Positions 1-12,800 of a stretch of 64,000 bases of DNA are shown in pieces. The stretch is from Cannabis sativa. Taxonomy: Eukaryota > Streptophyta > Magnoliopsida > Rosales > Cannabaceae. The number at the start of each line of letters is the position of its first letter. The first letter of the stretch is position 1. Both the position numbers and the translations under genes were made by a program. Below the pieces are notes generated by a model, which saw nothing but the letters and a program-made list of their open reading frames with translations, did not search any database and was not told the DNA's origin. The stretch covers positions 20,832,001 through 20,896,000 of the forward strand of contig NC_083603.1 of assembly GCF_029168945.1 (NCBI RefSeq), in the 5' to 3' direction.

Positions 1-261
1 CTAAAATAATTTCCATTTTAGAAGAGCTCACTGTTTAACTGATGATATCTTTGCATCTCGCCAAATATATGACATTATATATCATTAGGTAAAAACCTTA
101 CAATTTTTTTTTTCTTTTGATATATTTTTATTTTGTATTTTCTCATATCTTCATTACTTGCTAAATATTTACAAAGTTTCAAATATGTGTATGAATTTGT
201 ATTAAATTTATGATTGATTTCTATCAATTGATAATTGTAGTTTCCATGAATGAATTAGGAC

Positions 262-1803
262 CGTCTCTCTCGTCCCAAGCATGAAGGTGGGTTAGGTTTT
301 CGTCTCTTCCATGATTTCAATTTGGTTATCCTTGCAAAACAAGGTTGGAGATTTTTATGTCATCCGGAGTCTTTGGTCACTAAATTATACAAAGCCCGAT
401 ATTTTTCTCATGGTGATTTCCTTTCGGCTGATTTGGGAAGAAATCCAAGCTTTATTTGGACGAGCATCTAGAGTGCCTAATTCTTAGTCCGTTTGTGAGC
501 CAGAGCGAGTATTGGAATCGATTCCTCAGTCAACATTCTGAATTATCCTTGGCTCCCAGATGCTACCAATCCTTTTGTAACTTCTTCTCATGTGGACCTT
601 GTTGGCCAACCATTCAGTTCTCTCTTTTCTGTTGATGATAGAGTGTGGGATATTGAGCTAGTTCATGACATGTTCAATGAAAGGGATGCCAACTTAATTC
701 TTAGTTTTTCGTCAAGCTTCTCGGCATCGTGTGATTTTTGGTCTTGGTCTAGTGAAAGCTCTGGTCATTTCTCTGTCAAAAGTGCATATTGTCTTCTTCA
801 GGATTCTAAAGATCCAAGGATTGGAAGCAACAACTCAAGCTTTTGGAAGAAACTTTGGCAACTAAAGATTCCACCCAAAGTTAGAAATTTCCTTTGGCGT
901 GCTGGCTCTGGGATCATACCAACATGCGTCAATCTCAAAATGAAACATGTCGATGTTCCCTCTCTCTGTCCCGTTTGTAATGCTTCTCCGAAAACCATCT
1001 CTCACATCCTCCTTTCATGCAGCTTTATTTCCTCCTGCTGGCATAGCACAAGTCTACCGGCTAGGGCATCACTCCACCTCTCATTTGCAAGCTGGTTAGA
1101 CTGTATTTTCAAGTGTCTTGATGCTGATCTTGTTTGCATTTTAATTATGGTGTGCTGGTCCTTATGGAAAGTAAGAAATTCTATTATTTGGAAGGACAAA
1201 GCGCTCGCTATTGCAATTGTCTTAACACGAGCCCGTATAGCTCTTGATCACTGGTTAAAAGCTCAAGATAACACATCTCTATCATACATCTACTTTGGTA
1301 ATGATGATGATGGAGCTGAGCTATGTACTAAACCGGATGTGAATACAATCAAGATTAATGTTGATGCTGCTACGTTTGCTAGTGATAACATGCACAAATA
1401 TGGTATGGTTGCAAGAAACAATTCAGGATCCCTCATTGAAGCTAAAGCTTACTACTACAATGGTGTCTTTGATCCTTAAGTGGTTGAGATCATGGGAATT
1501 AAAGAGGCTTTAAGCTGGGTCAAAATACAAGAATGGCAACATGTTGAACTTGAATCAGACAGCTTAGTCTCAATCCAAGCTATCCGTAATCCCTCTTCTC
1601 CCTGCTCTATATTTGGGAACTTGGTTCAGGATTGTCATTTACTACTGCTATCTCAGTCTTTAGTTAAAATTTGTTTTGTAAAACGATCACCAAACTGTCT
1701 AGAACATGTTGTTGCTAGTATGTCTCAGTCCTTTTCAGATCATAGCATTTGTGTGTCCAATGCACCAGCAGCTATGCTGGATATTTTATATTCTAAATGC
1801 TAA
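262..1803 (+). pseudogene. LINE (non-LTR retrotransposon) 3' part: reverse-transcriptase tail, zf-RVT and RNase H-like domains
   Basis: This is the C-terminal part of a plant LINE polyprotein. Around 262-470 it reads as the RT-to-zinc-binding linker (GGLGFR, then LAKQGWRFL). From 592 to 1479 there is an open stretch with the RT zinc-binding domain: FWKKLWQLKIPPKVRNFLWR followed by CPVC and a later HILLSC, the usual Cys/His pattern. An RNase H-like domain follows (INVDAATF near 1360, ESDSL near 1553). Stops in the first 300 bp and a TAA at 1477-1479 interrupt it, and the same frame continues from 1480 to 1803. The upstream RT core is absent; the homology begins abruptly near 262, as expected for a 5'-truncated or rearranged copy. 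A related fragment in the same orientation lies at 63108-63980. Family assignment is secure from the domain order; the exact ends are approximate. Confidence 0.85.
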
Positions 1804-3045
1804 TTTAATGAAGTTGTTATTTCATAAATATATATATATATTTATGGAGGAAGTTTCACTGGTTACATCAAATATGTAACCATTATGGTTACATTTATTT
1901 TTAATCATTGGATCACTATTGAATGGCTGTGATTAATTTAGAAATTAAAATAAATAAATAACTTGTAACCTGAAAGTAACCTGATACTTTATTCCTTGTA
2001 AAATCTTAACTAAAATTAATTATATTTAAAATGAAATTACTAATAATTATTAATTAATTTTTGTAATTTGTTACTAAATAAGAATTGTTTAGAAATCAAT
2101 TTTATTCACTTAAATTATTGAAATATTTATAATAACTCCTTATAATTTAAAATTATTACACCCGTAACTTTAATTAATAAAAAATAGTAAATATGACCTC
2201 TAATTAAATATAATTTTATACTCAATCTTATTATCAACACTTTAAGTGCCAAATAAGTGTGTTAGTCTATGATTGGTTCAAGTAATTTAGTTTTTTTTCT
2301 TAAAAAAAAATAAAAATTAAATGTAATAACAATTATAAAATTAAAGATAATTTTTTTTGCCGCACTCGACACATTTGTACTTTATTCCACACTCTGTCAT
2401 GTAATTCTATTTTTTCTAGAGAGACAAAGTTGCTTTATTTTTCCTTCTTTACAGTTTTAAATATAAGAATATGTATCAATTAATCGGAGTGAAATCATTA
2501 AATATTGCAAAGGTTTGAAAATACTAATCGTTATTGGTTATTGATCTTAAATATAGATTATTGAAATGTTTGAAAGTTATTAATGTTATTTGTTATTGAT
2601 CGTGAATACGTATTATTAAAAAAATTTAAAAGTTAATAGTTATTGGTCTTGAATATGTACTATTAAAAAATTAAAAGTTATTAATTGATATTAGTTATGG
2701 ATCTTGAATATGTGTTCTTGATGAACTTAGCAAAAAGATGTGGAAGTTTAATTTTTATAAAATAATAAAATTTTGTTGTGTAAATGGCTTAACTGTTAAA
2801 AAAATTATAATGGAGACTTTAATATAAAAATAAAATTATTTATATTAATTTCTAAAAATAGTATTAAATATTCAGATTAAAGACTAATTATTTTAAGAAA
2901 TTAGTTAATTATAATTAATTTAATTCTAAAAAAGAAATTTTTATATGTTGGTAACCCACTATTACAAGTCAATAAAATATAATCATTATAGTTACAATAA
3001 AAATATAACCATTAGTCACTCTTATATATATATATAGGACTTGTT
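1804..3045. other. AT-rich non-coding stretch, possibly a decayed transposon with GGTTAC-type ends
   Basis: No coding potential is seen. Sequence just after the LINE has repeated GGTTAC/GTAACC motifs (about 1858-1895 and 1965-1982). A looser set recurs near 2949-3020 (GTAACC, ATAACC, AGTTAC) beside TA-repeat runs on both sides. This could be a decayed element with terminal inverted repeats, but I cannot define clean ends or a target duplication. Confidence 0.2.
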
Positions 3046-4701
3046 GGGGCAACAAAACGGTCAAATGATTTAAATTTTTATATAAATAATTAGACAAATA
3101 GTAACCACTAACAATTAGGAGACTTAAAAATTAATGTAGGAAAAAGGGAGTCATGTCTCATATGTCCCTCCTAACAAAGCAAGATGTGAATAAACGTGTA
3201 TTATATATAAATAAATATATATATATGAGGAATTAATGCTAAAAAAATTAATCAAACAATATCATATAATTTTGAAATAATTGTACACATGTTGAGAATA
3301 ATTAGACCAAACATGACCCTCCTTCCCATCATACATCGAAACAAACATATAAATAAACAGTTTTATTACATTCTACATCGGATTGCATACTATAGCAAAT
3401 AATATATATATATACTCTTAATAAAAATAGTAATTTGTAATTTGTTTTCATCTGTAAAGTGTCTATTATTAGGAGATAAATATACATACATTAAATTATA
3501 TATGTATATCAATCAATTATTTTTTTTTACAAATATCAATCAATTATTAAGATATATACACATCATATATATTATTGAGCATATTACATAGATAAACGAT
3601 CGATGAGATTGATGTAGTATATATATGATGATCATAAATTAATACATGCAAATATGTATTTAAATGTACAAAAAAAATAGGTACGCCTGTTCCGGAACAA
3701 CCCACAAAAATGCATTATGTAACTGAAACGAGGGGACATAATTGGTTGGCACTCAACTAAGATAATAATAATGGTAACAAAAACATCAAATCATATCATT
3801 TATAAAAATACATAATAATTAATGATGGTGAGAAAGCACATCATGGTATCATATCATGTACCTATACAAATATATATATATAAATCACACTCACTCAGGG
3901 AGAGGTTATATATAAATTATATATTATATAGTACCTTTCTACTTTCTACTATAATATGACTAGGTATATACCCCACCACATTATTCTTTGGCTCACATTT
4001 ATTTAGAAGATGGCTCCATATATTTCTGTTCATTTGAAAGTGTTCATCACTGATCACTACTTTAATAAGTTATATATATATATAAATGTATTATATACTC
4101 TGGTCAGCTTTAGCAATATGCCCTCTTGCTAGCCCTTTAGGTAGGTCTTGTAATTTCAAGGCTTGGGCTCTGATGTATGATAAGATTTCCTACTATTACT
4201 ACTACTATTATTGGTATAATAATTGTGATGGTATAAAACTTTCTGTTTTGAGCAAGTAGTATGTGTGTTAAATAGAGAGAATGATAAATTAGAAAAAGGA
4301 AAAAAGGAAAGATCATGAGATGATCAGTCAGTGTGGAAAAAAAAAATGTAGAAAAGTTATGTGACAACTGACAAGGACTTAACCATTAAGAGCCAGCTGA
4401 TTGTGCTGACATTTTTCAGTTTTGGCTGATCTTCTCTGCTCTGATCATATGCATGAGAATATATAATTTCATATATATATTTATATATATGTGTGCGTAT
4501 GTGTGTGTGACAACTGACAAATTTGTTGGAGAAGATATGCAACCTGATCAAAATAGGTGAAACCCTTAGCCAAGCTGATGACTGATACTGCTCCTGGAGA
4601 ACTTTTAAGGTTCCCTCTATTAGACTTGGCTACAATATCTCTCTCTTTCCCTCTCTCTTGATTTGTGTATAGCAGCATAGTACTCCTGTGTGTAACTGTA
4701 A

Positions 4702-4713
4702 ACACACGTGTGT
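4702..4713. promoter_or_regulatory. 12-bp ACGT-core palindrome (ACACACGTGTGT)
   Basis: This is a perfect 12-bp palindrome centred on ACGT, the core bound by plant bZIP and bHLH factors. A G-box (CACGTG) lies 116 bp further on at 4829-4834. The pairing suggests possible promoter DNA, but no confirmed gene is attached on either side. Confidence 0.25.
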
Positions 4714-4828
4714 CTGGAGGTGGAAGGTCAGGAATGGTTGGTAGACAAGAAACGATATGATTAAGTTTGGCCATAAACATGTAAAGATGTAACACTATAA
4801 AGCCTATATTTCAACCTTGTCAGTTTTG

Positions 4829-4834
4829 CACGTG
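4829..4834. promoter_or_regulatory. G-box CACGTG
   Basis: This hexamer is the classic plant G-box. It sits in single-copy-looking DNA next to the ACGT palindrome at 4702-4713. A hexamer alone is weak evidence. Confidence 0.2.
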
Positions 4835-5574
4835 TTATCCCTCCAATTTCTATGTCCTACACCACACACTCCCAATATATATATATATTATTCTTGACTT
4901 TATGTCCTCATACACTTTTGGCAATATCTCATTCAATTCAAACTCTATTACATATGTAAATTCTTTTTAATCAAGAACGGTTTATCTTTGTAGACTTAAC
5001 TATACATACATAACATGAATATGTGTTGAATAATATAAATTAAGTACAAACCATGAGTACATTTTCTCTATATATGGCATATATATTTTTGTATAAATAC
5101 ATTATATCAAACTAGTACCAAGTGCCGGTCATATGACAGTCGTAAATTTTGACTTATGTACCTAGTTTATATAATATTATTACAGAAATACAGTGCAAGT
5201 TATAACATTTAGGCATAGCCATGTCTAAGTTACAAGTTTGAATACTACTCTTCCATGTTAATTTAATACTTCAAAGTTTGACCGAGTAAGTCGCAGTGTG
5301 AATTCAGTATATATACGGTGCTATGTGTAGCTCTAGGTTTTATATATGTGTGGGTGTATTGACCGTTAATAATACTATATCAATAAATAAGGTCTGCTGC
5401 ACAAAGGAGACACCTTAATTAATATATATGTTTGGGATACATATAAACAATAACAAAAATAAAGAAGATATATAGGACAGCGGGACCTAGCATGAGGGGC
5501 CTGAAGGGCACTCTCTATATTAATAGTACTATCACTGTATACAATATTTTATATGTGTATAATTTGTTTTTTTA

Positions 5575-5810
5575 GGGAGAACGCCGTATTAGGTCGTATT
5601 GTATTGTATTGTATTGTATTATATTGAATTGGATTATATATCATATTTTTATATAATACTATGTTAAACTTTAATTTATACTAAAATATTATATATTTAG
5701 GTGTCCATAAAAGTTAATATCACATATAGTTTTACATAAAAATATTGCATAAAATACAATTCAATATAATACAATACAATACGACTTAATACGGCGTTCC
5801 AAACGAGCCC
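5575..5810. mobile_element. PIF/Harbinger-like (Tourist-type) MITE, TSD TTA
   Basis: A 236-bp non-coding element bounded by TTA on both sides (5572-5574 and 5811-5813), the 3-bp duplication expected of PIF/Harbinger elements. The right end read in reverse starts GGGCTCGTTTGGAACGCCGT. The left end starts GGG and rejoins at AACGCCGTATTA after losing about 7 bp. The arms continue as inverted repeats for roughly 60 bp, including a GTATT run that has five units on the left and three on the right, then TATATTGAATTG. It has no coding capacity, so it would have depended on a transposase elsewhere. Confidence 0.8.
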
Positions 5811-5899
5811 TTAGTGTTTTAATAACCTCAAAACGATCAAAAATGAAAATAATAATTAGTGACATAACTTAATTAACTAATCAAGAGAATAAAATTATA

Positions 5900-6051
5900 A
5901 ATACAAAACAGATTGCAAGTCACACCAATTTAACACCAATTTAATAAGGTTCGATCAGTTGCTTGGTAGTGGCAACTGTTTATTCCCTAAATAGAATAAC
6001 TTTTTTTTTTTTAATCTTTATTGATTCATACTTGGTGTTACAATTAATGGT
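5900..6051. repeat. Degenerate repeat flanking the Copia insertion (possible old LTR remnant)
   Basis: The segment containing GGTTCGATCAGTTGCTTGG and a later TTGATTCATACTTGGTGTT resembles a common plant repeat type built around a GTTCGATCAATTG-like core. It continues on the far side of the Copia element at 27793. No ends could be defined. Confidence 0.2.
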
Positions 6052-6332
6052 TGTTAAGACAATTAATTCTGTTATAAACAGTTAGTGTTAAGTTGTCATG
6101 GTTGTTAAGAGTTTGTTTCAATTCAGTTAGACGTTGTTAGTTGTTATTTATTTTGTTTTGTTTGTTGTAAGCTTGTTTATATAAGCTTTACTTTTCATCA
6201 ATAACAGTTCGAGACTTCTTTCTCTCCAATTCTTTTTCTCTACCTTTCTCTCTTTCCTTTCTTCTTTGTGTTTCCCATTGTTTCTTGCTTCTAGTTCTTT
6301 AATGGCGAGACAATTCAATAGGCAATTCAACA
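6052..6332 (+). repeat. 5' LTR of the Copia element
   Basis: It begins TGTTAAGACA, ends TTCAACA, and matches the 3' LTR at 27513-27792 along its whole length. A TATA-like TATATAA at about 6178-6184 precedes a pyrimidine-rich stretch (CTTTCTCTC), as in an LTR promoter. It directly abuts the primer-binding site. Confidence 0.92.
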
Positions 6333-6344
6333 TGGTATCAGAGC
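6333..6344 (+). other. Primer-binding site (initiator Met tRNA), Copia
   Basis: TGGTATCAGAGC starts at the base after the 5' LTR. It is the canonical complement of the 3' end of plant initiator methionine tRNA used to prime minus-strand synthesis. Confidence 0.92.
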
Positions 6345-6377
6345 AGTTCCCTCCGCTCACAGCTAATATGGCTACTC

Positions 6378-7190
6378 TTGGGAAACAACAACAACAATGC
6401 TGCTTTGACTGGAGCTCAGGCCACCATGAACAAACCTCGACCAAATCAAGAACCTGTGTTCTTCAATCACGGTCTTTCGATCCGTCTTAACGATCACAAC
6501 TTCTTGTTGTGGAAACAACAAGTGTTGGCTGCCATCAGAGGAAATCGTCTGCTGAAATTCATCAAGGAGCCTCCACCTGAAGAATTTCTCAGTGACGATT
6601 ATCGAATACAGAACAGAGTGAATCCAGTCTATCCTGATTAGGAGGTCTAGGATCAATTGCTGGTTTCCTGGCTTCTCTCATCGATGACAAAAAGCCTCCT
6701 CACGCGTATGCATGGTTGGTTGTAACTCTGCCAAACAGATCTGGGATGCTCTTGAGAAGCACTTCACCCTACAAGTCTCATCTAAGATCCTTGAGTTTCG
6801 TACTAGACTGCATAACCTGAAGAAAGGGAGCTTGAGCCTCAACGATTATCTCCTGAAAGTCAAACAAACTGTTGATCTTCTTGCATTTGTTGGGGAAACG
6901 CTCACTGATCGTGATCATGTTGCTGCAATCTTCAAGGGGCTTCCAAGTGAATATGATACTTTCATCATATCATCCAACACTCGAATTGAAAAATTACACA
7001 GTTGGAGAGATCGAAGCCTTGCTCCTTGCTTCTGAATCTAGAATTGAAAAGACTAGCAAAGATGTAGAAGTTAGTGCCAACTTGACAGTGAATGATCAAT
7101 GATCAAGATCCTGATATGGAAGCTAATCTTGCATTCAAAAAGTTCAAATAGCAACAATATGGTGGTAGAGGATCTTCACAATTCAACAAT
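6378..7190 (+). pseudogene. Copia gag (UBN2-type) remnant
   Basis: The first segment, 6378-6641, has the gag start region of Copia elements (LNDHNFLLWKQQVLAAIRG) and ends in a TAG at 6639-6641. The UBN2 core resumes in another frame at 6712 (AKQIWDALEKHF, then DYLLKVKQTVDLLA and GLPSEYDTFI). It switches to a third frame near 7000 (EIEALLLASESRIEK). At least one stop and two frameshifts therefore break it. The CCHC zinc knuckle expected at the end of gag is missing: the text jumps from a Gly/Gln-rich stretch near 7170 straight into protease C-terminal sequence. In an intact element this protein would build the particle that packages the element RNA. Confidence 0.85.
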
Positions 7191-8490
7191 CTCAGCCATT
7201 TATCTCAACCACTTGTCTTAAACAATCTCCTCCATGTTCCTAAAATAACTAAGAATTAGATTAGTGTGTCCAAGTTTTCCAGGGATAATAATGTTGATTT
7301 TCAATTTCATGCTGATTTTTGTTTTGTCAAGGAGGAGATGACTCATACTACTTTGCTGATGGGGATGCACAAGAATGGCCCATATACTTTTGATTCCACA
7401 CAAGTTGGGCCTATCTCTTCTAGTCCAAATCAGTGTGTCAAGCCTCAATAATTTCTAGAGTCTCAACCCAAGAGCATGGTCTGTACCCTGAAAACTAAGA
7501 GTACTTACACTGTCACTTTAAATAACACAACAACCATTGTGTCAAGTTGTCTTAGATGCAATTCAAATGTGCAGAATGAATTTACTTTGTGGCACAATAG
7601 ACTAGGGCATCCTTCTGAGAAAGTTGTACAAACTATTCTCAAATCTTGCAATATGCCAATAAGTAATAAAATTTCCCTTTTTTTTTTTTTTGTGTGCACT
7701 GCTTGTTGCCTTAGTAAGATACATAAATTTCCCTTTCCAAAAGCTTCCAATATTGTCATAAGTGAGCCTCTTCAACTTGTTATGTTTGATCTTTGGGGAC
7801 CTTCCCACAACACCTCATATAATGGCTACAAATATTATATCCATTTTGTTGATGTGTACTCTAGATTTACTTGGCTCTATTTGCTAAAACAAAAATCTAA
7901 TGCATTCAAAACCTTCTTATATTTTAAAGTTGAAGTTGAATCGCAAATTATTAAATCTATTAAAGTCTTGCAAACAGACTGGGGTGGGGAATTTAGATCA
8001 TTCACAAAGTTCTTAACTGAACAAGGAATTCATCATAGACACCCCTGTCCCACTACACACCAACAGAATGGGTTGACTAAGAGAAAGCACAGACACATTG
8101 TTGAAAAAGGCCTTACTCTCTTCGCTCAAGCCTCATTACCTCTTAAATTTTGGGATGAGGCATTTCGAACTGTTGTTTACATTCATTATAGGATTCCTAC
8201 TCCTATACTTAAAAAACAAATCACCCCTAAATGTCCTGTTTAACACTAAACTAGACTATACTACATTTAAGACTTTTGGTTGTAAGTGTTTCCCAAATAT
8301 CAGACCATACAACAAGCATAAAATGGAATTCAAATCTGCACTTTGTACTATCCTAAGGTACAACCTCAATTACAAAGGGTTTAAGTGTCTTGACACTAGT
8401 GGTAGGTTGTACATATCGAGAGATGTTGTGTTTGATGAGTTTACCTTTCCATATGAGTCAATTCCTAGTCATACTAGTCACTCCAACTCA
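7191..8490 (+). pseudogene. Copia protease remnant, pre-integrase domain and integrase
   Basis: Protease survives only as its C-terminal end (NLLHVPKITKN at about 7227-7259, then a TAG); the Asp-Ser-Gly catalytic region is gone. The pre-integrase domain is clear at 7570-7740 (LWHNRLGHPSEK), although its Cys pair is disturbed by a T-run at 7678-7690. The integrase core follows: FDLWGP (first Asp, about 7790), QTDWGGEF (second Asp, about 7980), then QQNGLTKRKHRHIVE near 8060-8105. In this family the residue after QNGLx is the catalytic Glu; here it is Lys (AAG). Near 8210 the frame shifts, and it continues to about 8490, where the hAT insertion interrupts it. It joins strand-transfer coding to the RT segment that resumes beyond the Gypsy insertion. 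Confidence 0.88.
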
Positions 8491-8759
8491 TCTACACCTA
8501 GGGGTGTTCATCAAACCGCTCAAACTGCCCTCACCGCACTGCACCGCAAAAAATATGTGGTTTAAAATTCTTCGCGGTGCGGTTGCAGTTTGAATTTTTC
8601 CTAAACCGCGTGGTGCGGTGCGGTTTGCAGTTTTGAATTATTAAACCGCGGTTCAAACCGCACCGCATGTTTGAAAATTTCAATTTTTATATTTATTTAA
8701 TTAACCCCATACATATATTTAATTAAACCCATGTGAGCCCAGCCCATAACTATTAGGGC

Positions 8760-8944
8760 AAAACCCTTAACCCCACATATCCCTGCCTGCCCTCTCTTCG
8801 CCTCAGCAACAAAAAGAAAAGGGATTATTGTCTTCTCTCTCTTACAGCCAACAACACCATCAACAAAGGACAAATCTGCTGGTTGTCGGCGCCTTCACGA
8901 TTGGCCACCCTTCTTCTCCGTTCTTCTGCTGATTGATGATACAG
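8760..8944 (+). other. Probable untranslated first exon of the hAT transposase gene
   Basis: This C/T- and GC-richer stretch inside the hAT ends in ACAG followed by GTATTG (donor at 8945), a good plant 5' splice site. The matching acceptor TTTTTTAG lies at 14236-14243, immediately before the ATG of the BED-domain exon. The 5.3-kb intron so defined contains the Helitron-like block. This is inference from splice signals and composition. Confidence 0.4.
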
Positions 8945-9878
8945 GTATTGTTTATACTACTGTCCCTCTTATTTAAATCTCTATTTGCCTCTGTATATTA
9001 GGATGCTTTCTTTCAATAGTGGTTGTGTTGCAATGAAATAAATGTGTTGAATTCTTATTGTCTTTGTACTATATAATGTTAATTGATATTTATGTACTTG
9101 AGAAATTGTTAATAATGAAACAGAATAAGTAAACACTCCACCTTTTCACTCTAAATTCTCTTCTCTTTGTAAACCTCAATCCACTTTTCTCAATGTTCAT
9201 TACAGCTTCTAGCAAAGTTAGTACTATCTTCTTAAGCTTGCTGGAGTGAAGAACGAAAATCAATCATTGATTCATTGTACTAAAGTGAGCCTCGACACGC
9301 ACTAATTTTATATTATTATGCTTTAATTATCTGTTCCTTTTGTTATCAGTTATCATATAATTATTTTTGTACCTTATTGGTGTACAAGTGATATTATTAA
9401 GAGTTCTAAGTATATAGATGTATATATATATAGTCCACTTAGAAGCTAAAATGCCTTTGGTTGTTTAGGCAGTGGTAATGGAAAAGAAAAAGAGGAAACC
9501 AATGAATTAGAAAGTCTTTTCAAGAAGATAAATGAAAACAGGATATGGATATGTATGTATGTATTGCCAATAGTATATAGAATAATAAATTGAGGAGTGA
9601 CTAAGTGTTGAATGAAACAATAATAAAAAAAAAAACCGAATGGAAAAAGAATAGAGAAAGTAGTGGTGATAATAATAGAAGAATTCAATGGTGTTTGATT
9701 TATTTCTTATGTTAAATTTATTCTTTAATTATGTATCATTAACTGAGATATAATTTTATTATGACATAAATACTATAAACTTGAGGACAATTAAGAGACT
9801 TCACAAAGACTTTCAAGTAGATTTGTTTATTACGAAATCAAGGTATTGTAAGTTTCTAATAATTTATTGTATTTTTAT
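8945..9878. other. AT-rich intron sequence of the hAT element, no gene seen
   Basis: The stretch is AT-rich with no conserved coding. A minus-strand 80-aa open frame (9446-9688) is low-complexity and looks accidental. Confidence 0.4.
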
Positions 9879-12800
9879 ACTAGGGAACTAAGCCGCGCTT
9901 CGCGCGGTGTTGCCCAACTTTTGTAAATTATATAAATATATGTATATTATATTGTACTTATTGAGTGATATAATCTAAAATATAACATTTAGATGTGTGT
10001 ATATATTAACAAATCATGTGTTTGTCATTTTCTTTTTATTTCAAAATAAAAAATGAAATAATTTTTTTATTATTTTTTATATATAATAATATTATATATA
10101 TTCAACTAAAATTAATAATTTAAAATAAAAAAATATAATTTTTTTTATTTGTTAAAGAAGGATTTTTGTTTTATTTTCAATATTTGAGGAATTTTGAAAA
10201 ATGTATTGCTTTCATTTAAAAAAAATTATAAGAGTCACTAAGAAATTATCTTTAATTATTTTAAATATATTTAAATGAAAATTACATTAAGAAAACTCTT
10301 AAGAAAATACTTTTTATATGAAATACTTGACAAAGATTAAAAAAATGTAAAAATATGTTTTGCATTCATTTAAAAAAATTACAATTAATTGTGCATAATT
10401 AAGTTCTTCAATTACCTACATAAAAATAAGTAAATAATAATAACTTTGTGAAAACTAAAGTGAAAAAATAGTGATCTATATATAAGCTAGATCTATATCA
10501 CCACAATAGTTTCTAAACCATGTCAGACTTTTTAAAAATAACTCTCATATTCTAAAGATATAAAGAAAAATATATTAAAAAAATGTGAAAAAATGAGAAA
10601 AAAGAGAAAATACAAAGAAAGATTTATAGCATGTCACCTCAATTTTATTTAGGCCATCCTTTATATATATTATTTTAGATATATTTAAATAAAATTACAA
10701 TAAAAAACTTTTAGAAAATACTTTTTATATACAAATATCAAAAAATGTACAATTGTGTTTTGCATTCATTTTTTTTTAGTTAAAAAAGAAATACAACTAA
10801 TTGAGCATAAATAAGTTCTTCAATCACCCACATAAAAATAAATAAATAGTACTAACTTTGTGATAAACTAAAGTGAAAAAATAGTTATCTATATATAACC
10901 TAGAACTATACCACCACAATAGTTTCTAAACCACGTGGGACTTTATGAAAATAACTCTAATACTCTAAAGATATAATAAAATATATATAAAAAAAAGGAG
11001 AAAAAATGAGAAAATACAATGAAAGATTTATAGCATGTCACCTCAACTTTGTTTGGGCTCTCCTTTATATATATACAAGATTAAGTTCATCAATTGCTCA
11101 CATCGAAAATAAATAATACTAACTTTATGACAAACTAAACTAAAAAATAGTGATCTATATAATATAAAAGTATATAATCTATACAATGGGTTCTAAATAT
11201 TACTAAAAGTATAAAAAATAACTAAAAAATGAGAAAACAAAGAAAATAAAAGAAAACTCATATAAGATATCACATTATTTTCTTTGTATTTTTTTTATAT
11301 ATATATATTTATATATATGTATATATATATTGATATTTATACATTGACATGAATTAAAAAAATGGAATGAAAAAAATATAGAAACATTTTTTATTTTCTT
11401 TTATTAAGGTAAAAAAAAAAGAAAAATACCGATTTTTATCTCTAATTTGACCATTTAAATAATTTAAACTAAACTTAAAAAAAATAATAACAAAATTGGT
11501 GAAATAAAAAAAATAATTTGTATAAATAGCTATGTTCTAATATTTTAAAATAAAACAATAAAAAACATAACAAAAAATAAAAAAAAAATAAAATATATAT
11601 AATCAAGAGTGTTCAAATAATCATATATGACATTGACAATTGCTTTTTACAAATAAAATAAAAAATAAAATTTTAACTTTTGAATAAATAAAAACTAATA
11701 GAAAATACTTTAGTTGTAAAAAATTATTTTTAACTTGAAAAAATAATAATATAAGAATATTGAATAGTACAAATAAAAATTTAAAAATAAATAATGTTTT
11801 TATATTTATTGATATTAATATATTGATATAAAACTCTAGCAAAATTGAAAAAAAAAATAGAAAGAAAAAAAATATAAAAACACTTTTTTATTTTCTTTTA
11901 TTGAGGTAAAAAAAGAAAAACACATATTTTAATCTCCAATTTGACTATTTAAATCATTTAAACTAAACTTACAAAAAAAAATAACAACAAAAATGCTAAA
12001 ATAAAAAAACAAATCAATTTGTACAATAGTTATGCTCTGTATTCTAAAATTGAAATAATAAAAAAAAACATAACAAAACAAAATATAATCAAGAGTGTTC
12101 AAATAGTCATATATGACATTGACAATTACCTTTTACAAATAAAATAAAAAATAAAATTTTAACTTTTGATCAAATAAAAATTAAGAGAACATTTTTAACT
12201 TGAACAAATAACAATATAATAAAATTGAATACTACAAATAAAATTATTTTCATAAATATATAGATAAAAAATTATTAATAATAAAAAATTAATAAAATAC
12301 TTATTGGGTAAGATAATAGTCAATCACCCATAAAAGATAAAAAAAAATTCTTAGACTAAAGAAAAAAACATAAATAAAATATTATTTATAACCTACATAT
12401 ATAACACCTAAAAACAATCTAAACGATGTGAGACTTTTAGTTTGTATGTGTGGATTATTTTACAAATATAATAAGAAGATGTGCCATAATATTAGAAAAA
12501 TAAGATGGAAAAAATATAAGATGCCACATAGACCCCTATTATGATTTCATTTATATATATTGACACCTTTTACAAATAAAATAAAAAATAAAATTTTAAC
12601 TTTTGATCAAATAAAAAATTAAGAAAGAACATTTTTAACTTTAACAAATAACAATATAAGAATATTGAATACTACAAATATATATATTTTCATAAATATA
12701 TATGTAAAAATTATTAAAAATAAAATATGAATAAAATACTTATTGGGTAAGATAATAATCAATCACCACATAAAAGAAAATTCTTAAACTAAAAAAAAAC

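Larger units (their letters stand above)
3046..5574. other. AT-rich intergenic region, no recognised gene
   Basis: The stretch is dominated by TA runs and lacks recognisable transposon domains. Minus-strand open frames around 4137-4795 (up to 104 aa) resemble no family I know. Between 4690 and 4840 there are two ACGT-core palindromes. Near 4141-4200 the minus strand has an AG-acceptor-like junction followed by a short open stretch. Because repeats are scarce here, an unrecognised gene end or regulatory DNA is possible. Confidence 0.3.

Noticed and set aside
4815..4840. Minus-strand resemblance to miR164 (GGAGGGATAACACGTGCA)
   Set aside because: The match to the conserved miRNA has several mismatches and a length difference, and I saw no convincing stem-loop partner.
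11621..11842. 73-codon minus-strand open frame in the Helitron-like block
   Set aside because: It is a run of Phe/Ile/Leu from A/T tracts with no domain.
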